NCBI GenBank assembly: GCA_019925095.2
Contig: CM034401.1
Location: 16,838,338 to 16,902,337, forward strand
Source of the DNA: Dendrolimus kikuchii
Lineage: Eukaryota; Arthropoda; Insecta; Lepidoptera; Lasiocampidae
Direction of reading: 5' to 3'
Length of the DNA stretch: 64,000 bases
The translations under genes and the position numbers were made by a program. Of the stretch, positions 23,562 to 35,021 are shown piece by piece (position 1 is the first letter of the stretch; each line of letters begins with the position of its first letter). Under the pieces are notes generated by a model. That model ran no database searches, had not been told where the DNA came from, and saw only the letters and a program-made list of their open reading frames with translations.

Positions 23562-24495
23562 GAGGCCATTCATTAATTACGTAAGGAACTAAGGATGGTT
23601 TAGACGATTTTGACCTCCCCTACCCCCATGTAAGGATACATAAGATATCTCGAACTCCTCGTCCCGTCCCTCTTCTTACGTAAGTTTCAATCTTGTTTTT
23701 CCGAATAATAAAACGTTGTTAGAAATGGATCAGTTACACTAAAAGTCACAAATTAACGTAAATCAGAGATAAAAATCTTTGATTTACGTTAAACTGTGAG
23801 TTGAAATCTTTTGCAGATAATTTAAGTTATACTATTTCATGCTATAAAATTGTAATGGAACACTTACAAGCCAATAGATGGCACTATGCAATAATTGAGG
23901 TCGCAAACGTTTCCCGAAAAGTACAAAGAATATATATAAATTTTCAACAATAACATATGGGCCTAGATAGACTAGGATCGCCTCCGCCGGCGGTAGTCGA
24001 TAATGAGTCCCCATTATTTAAACACTTTGGCATGTTGGCTAATGGCTTAGCTTGTTCAGCCTTTCACGGCTTAATTCTATAGAGTCAATCCCCTGCAGCA
24101 GTCGAACTTCACAGGAGCTGTCTCCTCGAGCGCTTCCGGGCTGAAGGTCTACGTTCCCACGGAGTCGGGAAGCCCCCAAAGTTCGGTATCGCTGAAACAG
24201 CCATCTGCGCCTTTCAGCTGGATGTTAAAAAAAACATATGGGCCTAAGCCTGCGAGGCGACAACATTGGCCTCGCTGGAAAATCTTCATTTGAGACGGAG
24301 GAGCATTTCATCTCGCTCCTCCACCCTATACAGGGCACCGCCTTCGAAATATAGATAATCTTTATATAATATTAAATTTCGACTTGTAAAATATTACTTA
24401 AGAATGGGTTTTAACCCCCTTCTCCTAGACAAGGGCATGTATAGATTTAGATCTCCCTCCTCCTCGGGAACCTTACGTAATTAATGAATATCCCC
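23562..24495. mobile_element. PIF/Harbinger-like element with TAA target duplication
   Basis: The 25-bp termini are inverse of each other with three mismatches (core ATTCATTAATTACGTAAGG). They are flanked by TAA at 23559-23561 and 24496-24498. A three-base TWA duplication and GGG-starting termini fit PIF/Harbinger. There is no transposase frame, so it is non-autonomous. A poly(A)-tailed retroelement is nested at 23966-24232. The element itself sits within another dispersed repeat (U2). Confidence 0.7.
23966..24232 (+). mobile_element. poly(A)-tailed retroposon with 14-bp target duplication
   Basis: AACATATGGGCCTA at 23952-23965 is repeated exactly at 24233-24246. The 267-bp insert ends GGATGTT followed by eight A. 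It is GC-richer than its host and has no open frame; it is probably the 3' UTR of a 5'-truncated LINE (R1-like or other). Confidence 0.8.
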
Positions 24496-24498
24496 TAA

Positions 24499-24765
24499 CG
24501 TCGGAAGTTACTTCGGCGAACCTGCAGCCCACCTCCCTACACTCCTTAATATTTTATATCCATGTTGCCCCTCGCCAATTTTGTATGGCATTTTTTGGGG
24601 CCCATGCAGAGGTAGTGGAGAGTCACCGTTTGCCCATTTTCTATGTTCCCTGAATATTGTGATGGGCAGATGCCATAATTCTGAATCCGTAGTTCCTCTA
24701 TCAGTTCATCTCTATAGCCCGATACCTTTTATTCTAATTTCCTACAATAGTCCTACATTTGCATT
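24499..24765 (+). repeat. dispersed repeat U2, copy 1
   Basis: Shares with 32484-32760 the ordered phrases CGTCGGAAGT, CGAACCTGCAGCCCACCTC, TTGTA(T/C)GGCATTTTT, GAGTCACCGT(T/C)TGCCCATTTT, ATGTT(C/A)CC and AATATTGTGA. The family is not identified. Copy 1 is probably split by the Harbinger-like insertion on its left. Confidence 0.6.
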
Positions 24766-25039
24766 TTGGCCCGGGCGAACGAGATATGCCCGGGTCTACT
24801 ATTTTTATTTATTTACATTGTTCCATTATTTTACTTATTATTACTACTATTAATTTTAGTACGTCATGTCATTATTATAACTATAATAATTTTCTTTCCT
24901 TTTATTGTGTCTTTGTTTTATTGAGTAGGTATGCACTGTTTGCTACAACTCCATTAATTCTCCGAAAAGTAATTCGGTAACATATTTCTGTATAAAACTT
25001 TTAAATATGAACTTGAGATATAAATAGAATAAGAAATAT

Positions 25040-25230
25040 AAAGAAAAACAATTTTTAGCTAGATATGTTGCTGGGGAGTTTCTTGCCGCTTCTTCTGCTT
25101 AACAGCAATAACACGTTGCGAAGCTGTGTACATAGAATAGGGAGTAAAATTAAATTTTAACTTATATGTATGACCTTCAAAAATTGTTCTCCAGCAGAAC
25201 TTATTTTGAATAAAAACTTTTGAATTTGAA
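25040..25230 (+). repeat. LINE 3' UTR-like repeat with TTGAATTTGAATT tail
   Basis: Contains GTTGCTGGGGAGTTTCTTGC, CCGCTTCTTCTGCTTAACAG, GACCTTCAAAAATTGTTCT and ends GAATAAAAACTTTTGAATTTGAATT. A related block lies at 57850-57965. The terminal (TTTGAA)n is typical of jockey-like LINE ends. Confidence 0.5.
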
Positions 25231-25259
25231 TTACTATATTTTCAGGTGGTACATGTTTA

Positions 25260-25650
25260 GCGTGGTTGGTACTGGATAGTATTATCTTGGATTGGGGATA
25301 GTTTTGGAATGGGGACTTGTTGGTAGACGGTTAGAAGTGGTTGGGGGTGGTTATTATTATAATGCCGGGGGACAAAAGAAGTCCCTCGGCAATGGAAGAG
25401 GCCTGTGCGTAAGGCCCACGCCTGCCAGAGCACGCGGAGTTGGGAATCCCGCTGTCCCGTATCCCTGGCATAAGGCGCAGGACTGAACACTCAGGGGTTT
25501 TAGTGGATATCCCTATCAGGGGAGTGGCAATGGCATGGTACCAGTTCTGGCTGGGCATGCTAGTGCCCCGATCTGGCGAATCCCACATACGGCTCGCGAA
25601 TTATCCCCCCAGGCTTCAGTGGCTGTCGCAGCTTAGTCCTCAAACGGATT
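25260..25650 (-). mobile_element. R1-clade LINE 3' UTR copy
   Basis: On the minus strand it carries the same 3' UTR as 1185-1480: CCAGATCG, CAGAACTGGTACCATGCCAT, CCCACTAAAACCCCTGAGTG, GCGCCTTATGCCAGGG. No ORF2 coding remains, so it is strongly 5'-truncated. Confidence 0.75.
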
Positions 25651-26447
25651 TCCCCTGACTAAAAAAATAATATTATTATAATAGTCCTACATTGAAAGGG
25701 GCTTGTTCTTGGGTGTATTTTTATATGATATAGTAGACATGGATAAACGCCGGTCAGTGTCACGCGACATGTAGATTAAATTTTATACGCGATTTCTCCG
25801 TCAATTATGGACCGATTTTATTATTCTTTTTATTCGAAAGAGTATATATACTCCCGAGGTGGTCCCATTGTCACCAAGTCAAGATCTGATGAGTGGATCT
25901 TAGGGAAATCGCGAGCAGATCTCGAATATTATAGACACGTACACCGTGTTTCATATATCTTTTTCTAAAGCTATTCAAGTTTTTGCGTAACTAAAAAGTA
26001 GAAAAAAAAAATTGTTACAAAAATCAAAACCGATTCAAACCATAAAGCAAAAAAATATGGTTTTTAGATTGAATTTGATTTTTGTTAAAATATTTTTTCA
26101 TATATAATCTGGCATTAAGTTCTCATTTTTATTCAAACGTACTTTAACCATTTTAACACAGGGCCGAAGATATATATTATATTGTGTTCTGCCTCTGTCA
26201 CGAATACCTTAATATGACTATTTACATTAGTAAGGACCGATTTTTTAATCATCAGATAAGTTACCAGCAGTTATTAACCTGACTAAATTAAAAAATGAAA
26301 CAATTCCAGTGTTTTGTTTATGCAACTGTCAATTTTAAATACTCCCATGTAGTATTTTATTCCATGAATAAATGGCGCAATGTCAGTCAAACGCGAATCT
26401 ATTCTATATTAAAAAATGTTATAAACTTTAATACCTGTAGGTGATCA

Positions 26448-26625
26448 ATAGATGACGGTACAGTCGCATTAAATAGCGCTATGGTTTGAGTTTTTCATTG
26501 TAAACGAGTTTTATTAAAAAGCATTGTCTCTTCCCACATAACTAGCCAGATTTGGCCGCATATCATTCTTCATTTGTATTTTTGAAGGAAGCAGAGAGTT
26601 CACGACTTGGCGCTTTTTTTATAAA
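26448..26625 (+). repeat. dispersed repeat U1, copy 2
   Basis: Counterpart of 21270-21450 (see there). The next ~300 bp (26640-26940) are extremely AT-rich with ATTAATTA words and no other structure. Confidence 0.45.
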
Positions 26626-27300
26626 CATGTTAATGTTGGTATTAATTTATGGATTTATTAGTAATACGATAATTAATTAAATTTAATATTAATTAGTAGT
26701 TAATTAATTTATTAAATAATTAAAACAAATATCTTTCAATGAAAATATTAAAATTAATTAATTATTTATTAAATAATAATGATTAAAAAATATAAACAAA
26801 AAATTTAAAATATAAATAAATAGTCTATATTAACTTTATTAGTTTAGTTACTACATTAATATTGTAAACTTGCGTCAATAAATGTAATAAATAAATAGTT
26901 ATATTATGTTAAATCATAAAATCAGATTAATTTCTAAATTCCTTGCATATATTTAAAAATATATGTTTTTGTGTCTGTGTGATGCGTTCCCAATCACAAA
27001 CAATTCGATTATGAGAAAACTGGTGCGTTGCCCTTTGTATGCTTGGGCTTACTCGCGCTTTGGGAAATCATCTTTTGTGTCCGCACCAGATGGACCAGCG
27101 AGAAATATTGTGTGGCTATTCAAAAGCACTTCAATATACAATTTAAGTACAAAATTAATGTGGCATTGCAAAGCAGTAAAAAAAATAACTTCCGTATTGT
27201 TACAGTTAGTTACTTGTATCCTCTTATTTCTAAACGATACAATCGGCCATTTCCTTGTTTGAATATTTGTATCTATTTTGTGATTAGCGCCTTTTTTGTA

Positions 27301-27603
27301 CACATACATCCATAACTTCACGCTAGTTCCCTTGCGGGGTAGGCACGAACAACAGAGCGCTATTCAGGCTTATTCTTACACACCTCACTTGCTTCTTTGA
27401 CATTCATAACTCTTGTCATGCACGCTCGTCTGTTCTTAAGGCTCCTGACATCACCTTCTGCTAGTACACGATCAATTTGATCATGGAAGGTGTGTCGTGG
27501 CCTTCCACGACTTCTGCATCCATCCACTTTTGTATTGTTTATCTGTTTAGTCATTCTTTCATCATGCATTCTTTCCACATGCCCGAACCACCGGAGCATA
27601 CCT
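27301..27603 (-). mobile_element. RTE-clade LINE, 5'-truncated copy
   Basis: The minus frame from 27599 encodes MLRWFGHVERMHDERMTKQI and later VLAEGDVRSLKNRRACMTRV, and is open for 79 codons. The tail is CACATACATCCATA (plus view). The target duplication TTTTTTGTA lies at 27292-27300 and 27604-27612. Confidence 0.85.
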
Positions 27604-27806
27604 TTTTTTGTAGAGATTTCTATAATTTATGTAACAATATTTATCTCTAATAGGATGTGGTAATTGTGTAGATTATATTTTAAAGTCTCAATTGTATATA
27701 GACTGTATTAACTACATTTTGTTTTCATGTTGGCAGGGCGATAGATTTTTACTGTGTCAGATTTATGTTATTACATGTAAAACTTTAAATATAATATTTT
27801 ATGTAA

Positions 27807-28018
27807 TCTATGCATATAAAAGAAAATCGTGTTAGTTACACTATTTATAACTTATGAACGGCTATACCGATTTGGCTAAAAAATTGGTGGGCAGATAGCT
27901 TAGAACCAGGAGACGGACATAGGATACTTTTATCCCGTTGGAACCGGTAGGTGGCGCTGAGATCGGGTTCTAGATTTTTATTTTTTCAGAGCAGGAAAAC
28001 GTCTTCCGGGGCCGCTAG
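27807..28018 (+). mobile_element. Helitron family B, 212-bp copy
   Basis: Starts A|TCTATGCATATAAAAG and ends GCCGCTAG|T, with GTAGGTGGCGCTGA and a GCAGGAAAACGTCTTCCGG hairpin region near the end. All features match the other B copies; no coding capacity. Confidence 0.75.
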
Positions 28019-28544
28019 TATATTATATAAATAAAATATTATCTAAAATTCACAAACAAATTTGTAACAAATTCTAGTCATTCATAACCTTTTTAATTAA
28101 AATAGTTTATTAATGACTTCCATTCGCTTTGTGCAAATTTGCTAAAGTTTCCGATACTCTCAAATTGTTAGACGGATGGCGAGGTATTCTAAAAATGTTT
28201 ATTCAGTGCAACAGTGCAGTTTATGAATCGTAACGAAGCCGTAAGGTTCTCTGGTTATAAGTATAGTGACCAGTTGCTGTTCTTTTATTACCATAGACCA
28301 GTCTGAGTTGTTGCAAGTATTACATCATGTTTGTTGAATTTTGTTTACAACTATATTTACACGGTACGAGTTCGTATAATGTAAATACACAATACAAAGC
28401 CATATTTTCACCACCGCACCGGTGGTCCGCTTGGCATCGGCGGGATCTTCACACTCATTTCCTTGAGCTACAATGCTTAACTAAGCAACGGTTCCCTAGT
28501 GACCGGTTCTTATTTCTTACCGAACGTTAATTTGCCCTACTATC

Positions 28545-28605
28545 TGTTAAAATTTGACATAAGCTTCATACAGGTTATGTCAAAATTCTACCGATGTTAG
28601 GGAAA
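28545..28605. repeat. dispersed repeat U3 fragment
   Basis: TTTGACATAAGCTTCATACAGGTTATGTC, described in two parts TTTGACATAA and GGTTATGTCAAAATTCTACC. Related phrases lie at 17240-17290 and 30630-30675. The inverted GACATAA/TTATGTC words suggest an internal palindrome. Confidence 0.4.
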
Positions 28606-28639
28606 GTGCATGAATATTAAGATGTAGGAACCGTCTAAA

Positions 28640-29530
28640 CATTGGTTGCGGGGTTGACATTGGCCTTATCAACGAGATTAAGATCCTTGACCTAATCCTT
28701 GACAGTACATTCAACGCTCACGTGACAAGCGTCTGCGTGAAGGCGTTGAATGTTTATAAACAACTGTCAAAGGCAGCAAGATTCAGTTGAGGCCTCCATA
28801 TTGAGGTCATCAGAGGTATATATACTGCGGTTGTCGAGCCGTTAATTATGTATGCAGCAAACGTCTGGGTTCCGGCGACAACCAAATTAGGCGTGCGTAA
28901 ACGGCTCAGCACTGTACAGCAAGGTTTCGTCCCAAAAGTTTGCAAATCGTACCGCAAGGTATTCCTGAACTCAGCACTGGTGCTGGCTGTAATGCTCTCA
29001 CTCGATCTACGCGTGTAGGAGGCTGCAGCTCTGTATGAGGCGACGAGAGGGGTGCCTCAAATAAAGCTGGGAGACGGGGAGGTAGAGCGGTTGGCAGCTT
29101 ATGCACAGTCAACTCATCCGGCGGAGCATGTGTACCTGTCGTTCGAATGTCTGGTAGATCAGCAAGCAATATCCAAAAACTGCCATCAGGTGGTGATATC
29201 TTTCACGGACGGCAGGAAGATCGACGGAAAGGTGGAAAGATCACTTTGCTTATGACAACTCCTTAGTTAGGGATACACACTAAAACCCTTGGGTGTTCCG
29301 TCCTTCACCTTATGCTAGGGTTACGAGTACATGGCTTGGTCTCTCCACTAGCCCTGGCAGGCGGTAGCCCATCGGCCTCATCCACTATCCGGGAGACTAC
29401 ATTTATCCCCCAGCAACTTTAAGCTCTTTACGCCTGGCGCAGTTCGTAACTCGCCCCACGGGAGGAGAGGTGAGCGCGCGCGGAATGCGTCGCGCCCCCG
29501 TCTCGAGGGAATAATGGCGGTTGAGAACCC
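28640..29530 (+). pseudogene. R1-clade LINE ORF2 3' half relic with 3' UTR
   Basis: Plus-strand frames read ILDSTFNAHVTSVCVKALNV, IRGIYTAVVEPLIMYAANVW, VPATTKLGVRKRLSTVQQGF and EAAALYEATRGVPQIKLGDG, then FTDGRKIDGKVE. These correspond to the region after the RT core, the conserved 'YAA.VW' stretch and the RNase H start ('TDGSKI.G'). In-frame TGA/TAG codons (for example after AARFS) and frameshifts show decay. The 3' UTR shared with 1.2 kb follows from about 29255 (CACTAAAACCCTTGGGTG). Confidence 0.8.
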
Positions 29531-29884
29531 TATTCACCAAGGGACCCACACCGCGAATTAATATAACCTGCATTAACCACTTGGAATTGAAGGTGTTTCG
29601 TTTTTTTTACCTTTTCAAATCACTTTTGTTAACGTTAAGACATTTTCTCTCCCGCAAAAATGCTACGCAAACTTTTCCATTGTATCGAAGTACGGCTGAA
29701 TAAACTCGAACTGCGGAATGTTTTTTGAGTGAACAATGTTTGAAAAGAGTGTAGAAATGTTCTGTTCCCCGGCACGGACAAGTAATTGGGGTATCGTTTT
29801 CTATTCTAATGAAATGTATTGTTGGATTTCGTTTATTTTCTCATTTATTTATTTTAAGAATAAGACTCATTGTTTAGTTACAAT

Positions 29885-30173
29885 AAAAAATAACAGCCTA
29901 TAACGTCTTACTATTCGGCTCGGGAAAAAGGGCATGGACAGTATACACGGCACGCTTGTCCAAGACGGATTGGTGGATTTGTCACTTGTATTATCTCAAT
30001 GTGCAGATTTTATCCCCATGCTTTTCTTCACCCTCGGCAGGTGGTATTGTAACAATATGAACTTTACCGGTAAACTGCTAAAGTGTTGGCTGCTCCAGGT
30101 TGGGGATACGAACCGAAGTCGCATTTCAAATGCATATTTGAAGTTTATGAGTGTTACCCACTAAGCTGAATCC
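29885..30173 (-). repeat. tRNA-derived SINE candidate
   Basis: On the minus strand, CAGCTTAGTGGGTAAC (30165-30150) resembles an RNA polymerase III A box. GGTTCGTATCCCC, about 45 nt further, resembles a B box. The body runs to an A/T-rich end with TTATTTTTTATTGTAAC near 29880. Not a functional tRNA: the acceptor stem does not close. Confidence 0.6.
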
Positions 30174-30222
30174 CTATTAATATTATAATGCAAAAGTAAC
30201 TCTGTCTGTCTGTCCATGACCC

Positions 30223-30363
30223 ATTGGATCTACTGGACCCATTTGACCCACTGAACACACTGGACTCACTGGACCCATCGGACATTTTGGGCTCACTGGA
30301 GCCACTGGGCCCATCGGATATTTTGGACTCACTGGATCCATTGGATTCTTAGGGCTTACTTGA
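30223..30363 (+). repeat. 9-bp-periodic array reading as collagen-like Gly-X-Y
   Basis: From 30226 a GGN codon recurs every 9 bp for 16 positions. Thirteen are GGA/GGG. The other three (TGA at 30244, GAA at 30253, TGA at 30361) are each one base from GGA. The X and Y positions are Leu/Pro/Ala/Ser/His/Tyr/Phe and Thr/Ile/Phe/Leu (for example GLTGPIGHFGLTGATGPIGY). It directly follows a Helitron-type start at about 30172 (TCCCTATTAATATT). It could be a decayed collagen-like gene piece or a minisatellite that happens to read this way. Confidence 0.6.
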
Positions 30364-30584
30364 CCTATAAGACCGTGCGTGAATAAATTGGGGATCGGAT
30401 CGGGCGGTCCCGGCGCCGGTGGTGCGGTAGCGGGAGGTCGAGCAGAAGGGCTTATAGTCTTCGAACCTTATCTTAATTTAGCGTCATTATACTTTATTTG
30501 GTAATATGCCTATATTTGGTGGCAATCATAGTGGTTTATTTAGGTAGTAATAGCTCATTAATTTGCTCGTTGTTTATAAATGTC

Positions 30585-30680
30585 GGGTTCCTATATGTTA
30601 CTATCTATTCATCCTACTGCTGATCAGAATTTGACATAAACTCCATACAAGTAATGTCAGTTTTCTACCAATGTTTTTGA
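30585..30680 (+). repeat. dispersed repeat U3, copy
   Basis: GTTCCTATATGTTACTATCTATTCAT and later TTTGACATAAACTCCATACA and AATGTCAGTTTTCTACCA, in the same order as at 17190-17290. Confidence 0.4.
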
Positions 30681-31753
30681 ATTTGAAAATTTAATATCTG
30701 ATGACGCTATGGCGGTCATTTTTGATTTAGCTACGGGTGATGATCCTTGAATTACGCCATTAGCCCGGATTCGCATCAAGGATGGAGTTTCTCGTTCTTC
30801 TTATTATTTAAATGAGAAGGAGCTTAGTATATCGTTAAGTTTTCGCGATTAGTACACGTAATTAAAACAACGTCACGAAAAAATAGTAATCAAATAAAAT
30901 AAAATTAAAACGTAATTTGAATTATGAGAAGAAGATCTTTGGAAGGGTTATCCTCCTCGGGTATAGGAGAAAGGAAGGAAGGAAGAAAAGAGCCTCCGAG
31001 CTTACATTTGCCAGAGTTGTAACGCTGGCTAAGCTGCTTTCACGACTCAGGCTTAGGATAATAAGAGAAACACCAGCGTGAGATAAGTAGGTATCTGGTA
31101 TTCACTGCATGTTTACACTACCCCACTGCCTGCCCCCTGGAGTATGGTTTAAGCATTTTCACATTAAAAAAGTCATCCTCGACTTAGAGTTATACAATAG
31201 CTTCTTACTACGTTTACATGCACCAATTGGTAATGGAGGTTTGAGTAATAATTACTAACTGTATCCACACCAAGGTCACTGGGACCATGGTGACGGTGAT
31301 GACGGCATGAGACATTTGTCGCAGAGGTTGGCTATTTATCCCCCCGGTGTGTTGGATGTTTGTCGGCTGTAACGATTCGCAGACAGGCAAACACATATCA
31401 AGGTCACGGCTTTGTCTAGGCCGTAGTCAATTAAATTAGAGGAGGGTATTTGACGTATATCGAATACTTATAAGCGAACAATAATCCTTACCACCCTAAT
31501 AAATATGTAATTGATGTAGAATTTGTTTGTATTATTTGCCTTTTATTGCGAAGCTACCGAACAAGCATGGGATTAATGATACGATATATTTTAAGACTTT
31601 TTATAATTCCTATATTATCATGAGAGACTTTCCCGCGGTATAATCAATATAAAATTTGAACCCGCATACCAGGGTGTAAAAAATATATAAACATTATTCT
31701 CTATCTGCAGCTCTGATTTCTAAAGATCACATATACCATAATAATTTTGATTA

Positions 31754-31945
31754 CACCGGCCCACAAAAAAAGAGATCTGTTTCTTGACTAGACCTATCTA
31801 TTTTCATGTATTTCGATGCGCTGGATCAATTAAAAAAAATTCAAAATTGTAACTGCAATTTTTTGTAATTTTTAACAACATTCAGAGGTACGTAAGAATA
31901 GATGGGTCGGTCAAAAGTATAGACCACTTTTTTGTGGGCCAGGGT
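31754..31945. mobile_element. Tc1/mariner-like MITE
   Basis: CACCGGCCCACAAAAAAA at the left and the inverse of CCTGGCCCACAAAAAAG at the right form terminal inverted repeats. TA dinucleotides flank at 31752-31753 and 31946-31947. 192 bp, no coding. Confidence 0.75.
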
Positions 31946-32084
31946 TATTAATCACTTTCAACTTTATAATAATCGGCGATTTCCCTGTGGCTTAGCCTGT
32001 ATTAACTTCTGGCCGAAATTCTTGAATTTTGTATAAAGTATAATATTATTCATACTGAGCCTCTAAAAACATATAGGTATATTC

Positions 32085-32450
32085 TTTTTTTTATTGCGAT
32101 GCTGGCAAACAGGAAGCCGGTACGTACTGAAAAGTGGTTGACGTCGATTATTGATGTTTGCAACACCAGATGCGAAGCCAACGTGTTGCGAGCCTTTAGA
32201 TAGGGATGGGATACGGGGATTGGATATAGAGAATGAGATGGGAGAATCAGACAGGATAAATGGGATATGGAATAGATGGGGATGCGATATGGGAAGCAGG
32301 AGACGTGGGCCATTGGAACTCTCATTCAACACACGAAACACGATTAGTTCAAGCCTAATCGTTTCACGGCGGTATTCTCTGACAGCGTGGTCGATCGAAC
32401 CGGCACTAAGAGCTGTAATTATGATCAATCTAGAGGGTTGATGGGTAGAG
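32085..32450 (-). repeat. repeat sharing the S1/LINE 3' tail, different body
   Basis: The minus-strand 3' end (32160-32085) is a diverged version of the S1 tail: GGTGTTGCAAACATCAATAA, then CGCAATAAAAAAAAG. The rest (32160-32450) is unrelated to S1 and carries a GGGATGGGATACGGGGATTGG run and an inverted pair around CACGATTAGTTCAAGCCTAATCG. Probably the LINE or another SINE using the same tail. Confidence 0.5.
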
Positions 32451-32483
32451 ATTATTTCAAGCGCTAATAATAATAAGGCTACT

Positions 32484-32760
32484 TCTCACGTCGGAAGTAG
32501 CCTTGGTGAACCTGCAGCCCACCTCTCCATACCCTTTAGTTACGTGAGTAACTAAGGGGTGTGGAGTGGATGGCGTGAGGGCCCCCCCCTCCCCCAATCT
32601 TGTACGGCATTTTTAGGAGTCCACCATGCAGTGAGTGGCGAGTCACCGTCTGCCCATTTTTCCATGTTACCCGAACATTGTGACACTAGCAGTTTTTCCC
32701 AATAGCCCGGTATCTTCTATTCTCATAGATTAGATTGGTCAAGGGGCCTCTACGTATTGG
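32484..32760 (+). repeat. dispersed repeat U2, copy 2
   Basis: Counterpart of 24499-24765. Its start forms a short hairpin (AAGGCTACTTC ... GAAGTAGCCTT). Confidence 0.6.
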
Positions 32761-32934
32761 CCTTCTCACGGCCCCCCCCACTCAAGCCCTCCAAAGTCCG
32801 GGTTCAATTATATGGCCCGTGGTTTTGAAAGGTTGCATCATATTCAAACTATATTTTATCTAGTTTCCATTATTAGGGAATAATATATTTCTTTATTTAG
32901 ATACGATGACTTTTCAGAGAACAATATGACGATC

Positions 32935-33335
32935 GGAACTTATCATTGTATGTTCTATAGGGTTTGATCTGTAGAGTTTGATCGGGTCTCATCATTGTAT
33001 ATTTTGTTGGGTTTGATCGAGACTCATCATTGTATTGTTTGTAGGGTTTAATCGGGACTCTACATCGTATGTTTTGTAAGATTTGATCGGGACACATCAT
33101 TATATGTTCTATAGGGTTTGATTGGGACTCATCATTGTATATTTTGTTGGGTTTGATAGAAACTCATCATTGTATTGTTTGTAGGGTTTAATCCGGACTC
33201 AACATCGTATGTTTTGTAAGATTTGATCGGGACACATCATTATATGTCCTGTATGTAGGGTTTGACTGGGACTCATCATTTTATATTTTGTTGGGTTTGA
33301 TCGGGACTCATCATTGTATGTTTTGTAGGGTTATA
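32935..33335. repeat. minisatellite, ~35-bp unit with ~140-bp higher-order period
   Basis: About eleven units of the form GGGTTTGATCGGGACTCATC + ATTGTATxTTTTGTx. Distinct unit variants recur in order: the 'ATTTTGTTGG' unit starts at 33001, 33141 and 33285, and 'GTAGGGTTTAATC' at 33041 and 33181. Four-unit blocks of 140-144 bp were therefore duplicated as a whole. Confidence 0.85.
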
Positions 33336-33339
33336 AATG

Positions 33340-34280
33340 AGAAAATAGAAATATTAACAAAATTTATTTTTTAACACAATACAGCTGTTTTATGTACAAT
33401 ATTATTTATATATATATTAACTTATCTACCTAACCTTAGAAAATTATAAGTATTTAATGTTACTATTTGTACTAAATCCACGTTGGTACAAAGAGATCCA
33501 CAAAGGTTATAATAATGTAAATCAAGGTTTTTCACACGGCTTTACTTTGGTAAATTTCGCGTTCATATCTAGCAAGAGCTATCTAGAATTATGGTAAACG
33601 AAATCATTAACCAATTCTATTAAATTTACATATAGATATAGAAGTATGTCAAATTTCATAAATTTAAATCGAACCGATTGTATGATGTAGTTTGTTCCTA
33701 GTTTGTGTAAAATGAGCGATTATGGAAAATCTAAACACACTGACATATCAAATGTATTAGTATGGATTTTAAAGGTGTCCCGGTTGCGTTCGGATCAGTA
33801 GTTTCGGAACCCGGGGTTCGCTTTCTTCTTTTTATATACACACGAGTATTTCATCATTTTCATATAAAACATTCCCTTAATACAAACTACTACCAGCTCT
33901 GTCAACTTGTTAAAGGTGCTTTTTGTAGATTTAGACTTCTTTATAAAATTATGACTAATTTTTTCACTACATTCTAAAACAAACAGAACTAAATTAATTT
34001 AATTAAAAATTAATATAAAAAAAACATTACAATTTGTATGATTTAGATCAACGAATATTTGGATGATAAAGACGCTACCAAATTTACATTTCTTGCCGTA
34101 TTTACATGAACTTTTTATTATAAATGACGTTAATTTAAACTAGAAATATATTTACATACGATTTGGAATGTATATACAATCTTTCTAATATTTATCAATT
34201 TGAATTTTAAAACTTTACACGTAAAACTTAGGCATCAGACGCTTTACCTACAAAATTTGTATTTAAAATAGAGTAATAAT
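33340..34280. other. gene-free AT-rich stretch
   Basis: No protein-like frame or family member seen. A 71-codon frame at 33762-33977 has no recognisable motif. Confidence 0.35.
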
Positions 34281-34294
34281 AAAAACAAAAATAA

Positions 34295-34433
34295 CATACA
34301 TACATACATAACTTCACGCCAGTTCCCTTGCGGGGTAGGCACGAACAACAGAGCGCCATTTAGGCCCATTCTTACACACCTCACTTGCTTCTTTGACATT
34401 CATAACTCTTGTCATGCACACTCGTCTGTTCTT
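34295..34433 (-). mobile_element. RTE-clade LINE short 3' fragment
   Basis: About 139 bp of the RTE 3' end with (CATA)n tail on its left. A 12-bp duplication, AAACAAAAATAA, lies at 34283-34294 and 34434-34445. Confidence 0.9.
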
Positions 34434-35021
34434 AAACAAAAATAAGTTTTCCCATATTTGATTATTCGAAAAATAATTTTTGTAAACCAAATTTCAGTTC
34501 TTTGTCGGTCTGGGCGTTACTGGAAACTGCTCAACAGTATGTTTATTGATACTTAGATGATTTACTTTTTTTTTCGTCTGACGTTGTATATACTACATAA
34601 CCGAGACTTATTTAGTTTGATAATATAGATAATATCTCAGAAAGCCTGTAACTAATTTATAAATTAAAATACATCAAATATCAGAATTAAGACAACCTTA
34701 GACCATGTCAGTTGTGCAATTCGAAAACCTTTATAGCATCTGACACTCTTTTTAAAAGAATATTTATACGTTCATTATCTTGCTAACCATTGGCTTCTGT
34801 ATTATTTTGCCAAAAATCGTGAAAAGAATTTGAAGATTCTTCTTCTTATGCGCTGTTGTGAAATTTCTTAGAAGCATTTGCTAGGTTTTGAAATTGCTGT
34901 TATTCAAACAAAGGAAATTATGAGTAAATTCGAAAAGATTTTTTTTATAAACTATAGTTTTGTATGAGGTCTGGTCTGTTCTATTAACATAACATAATTT
35001 TTTATATTTTTGAATTTGATA

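Noticed and set aside
32897..33100. 67-codon minus-strand frame with repeated NPTKYTMMRPDQ-like words
   Set aside because: It is the translation of the 35-bp minisatellite.
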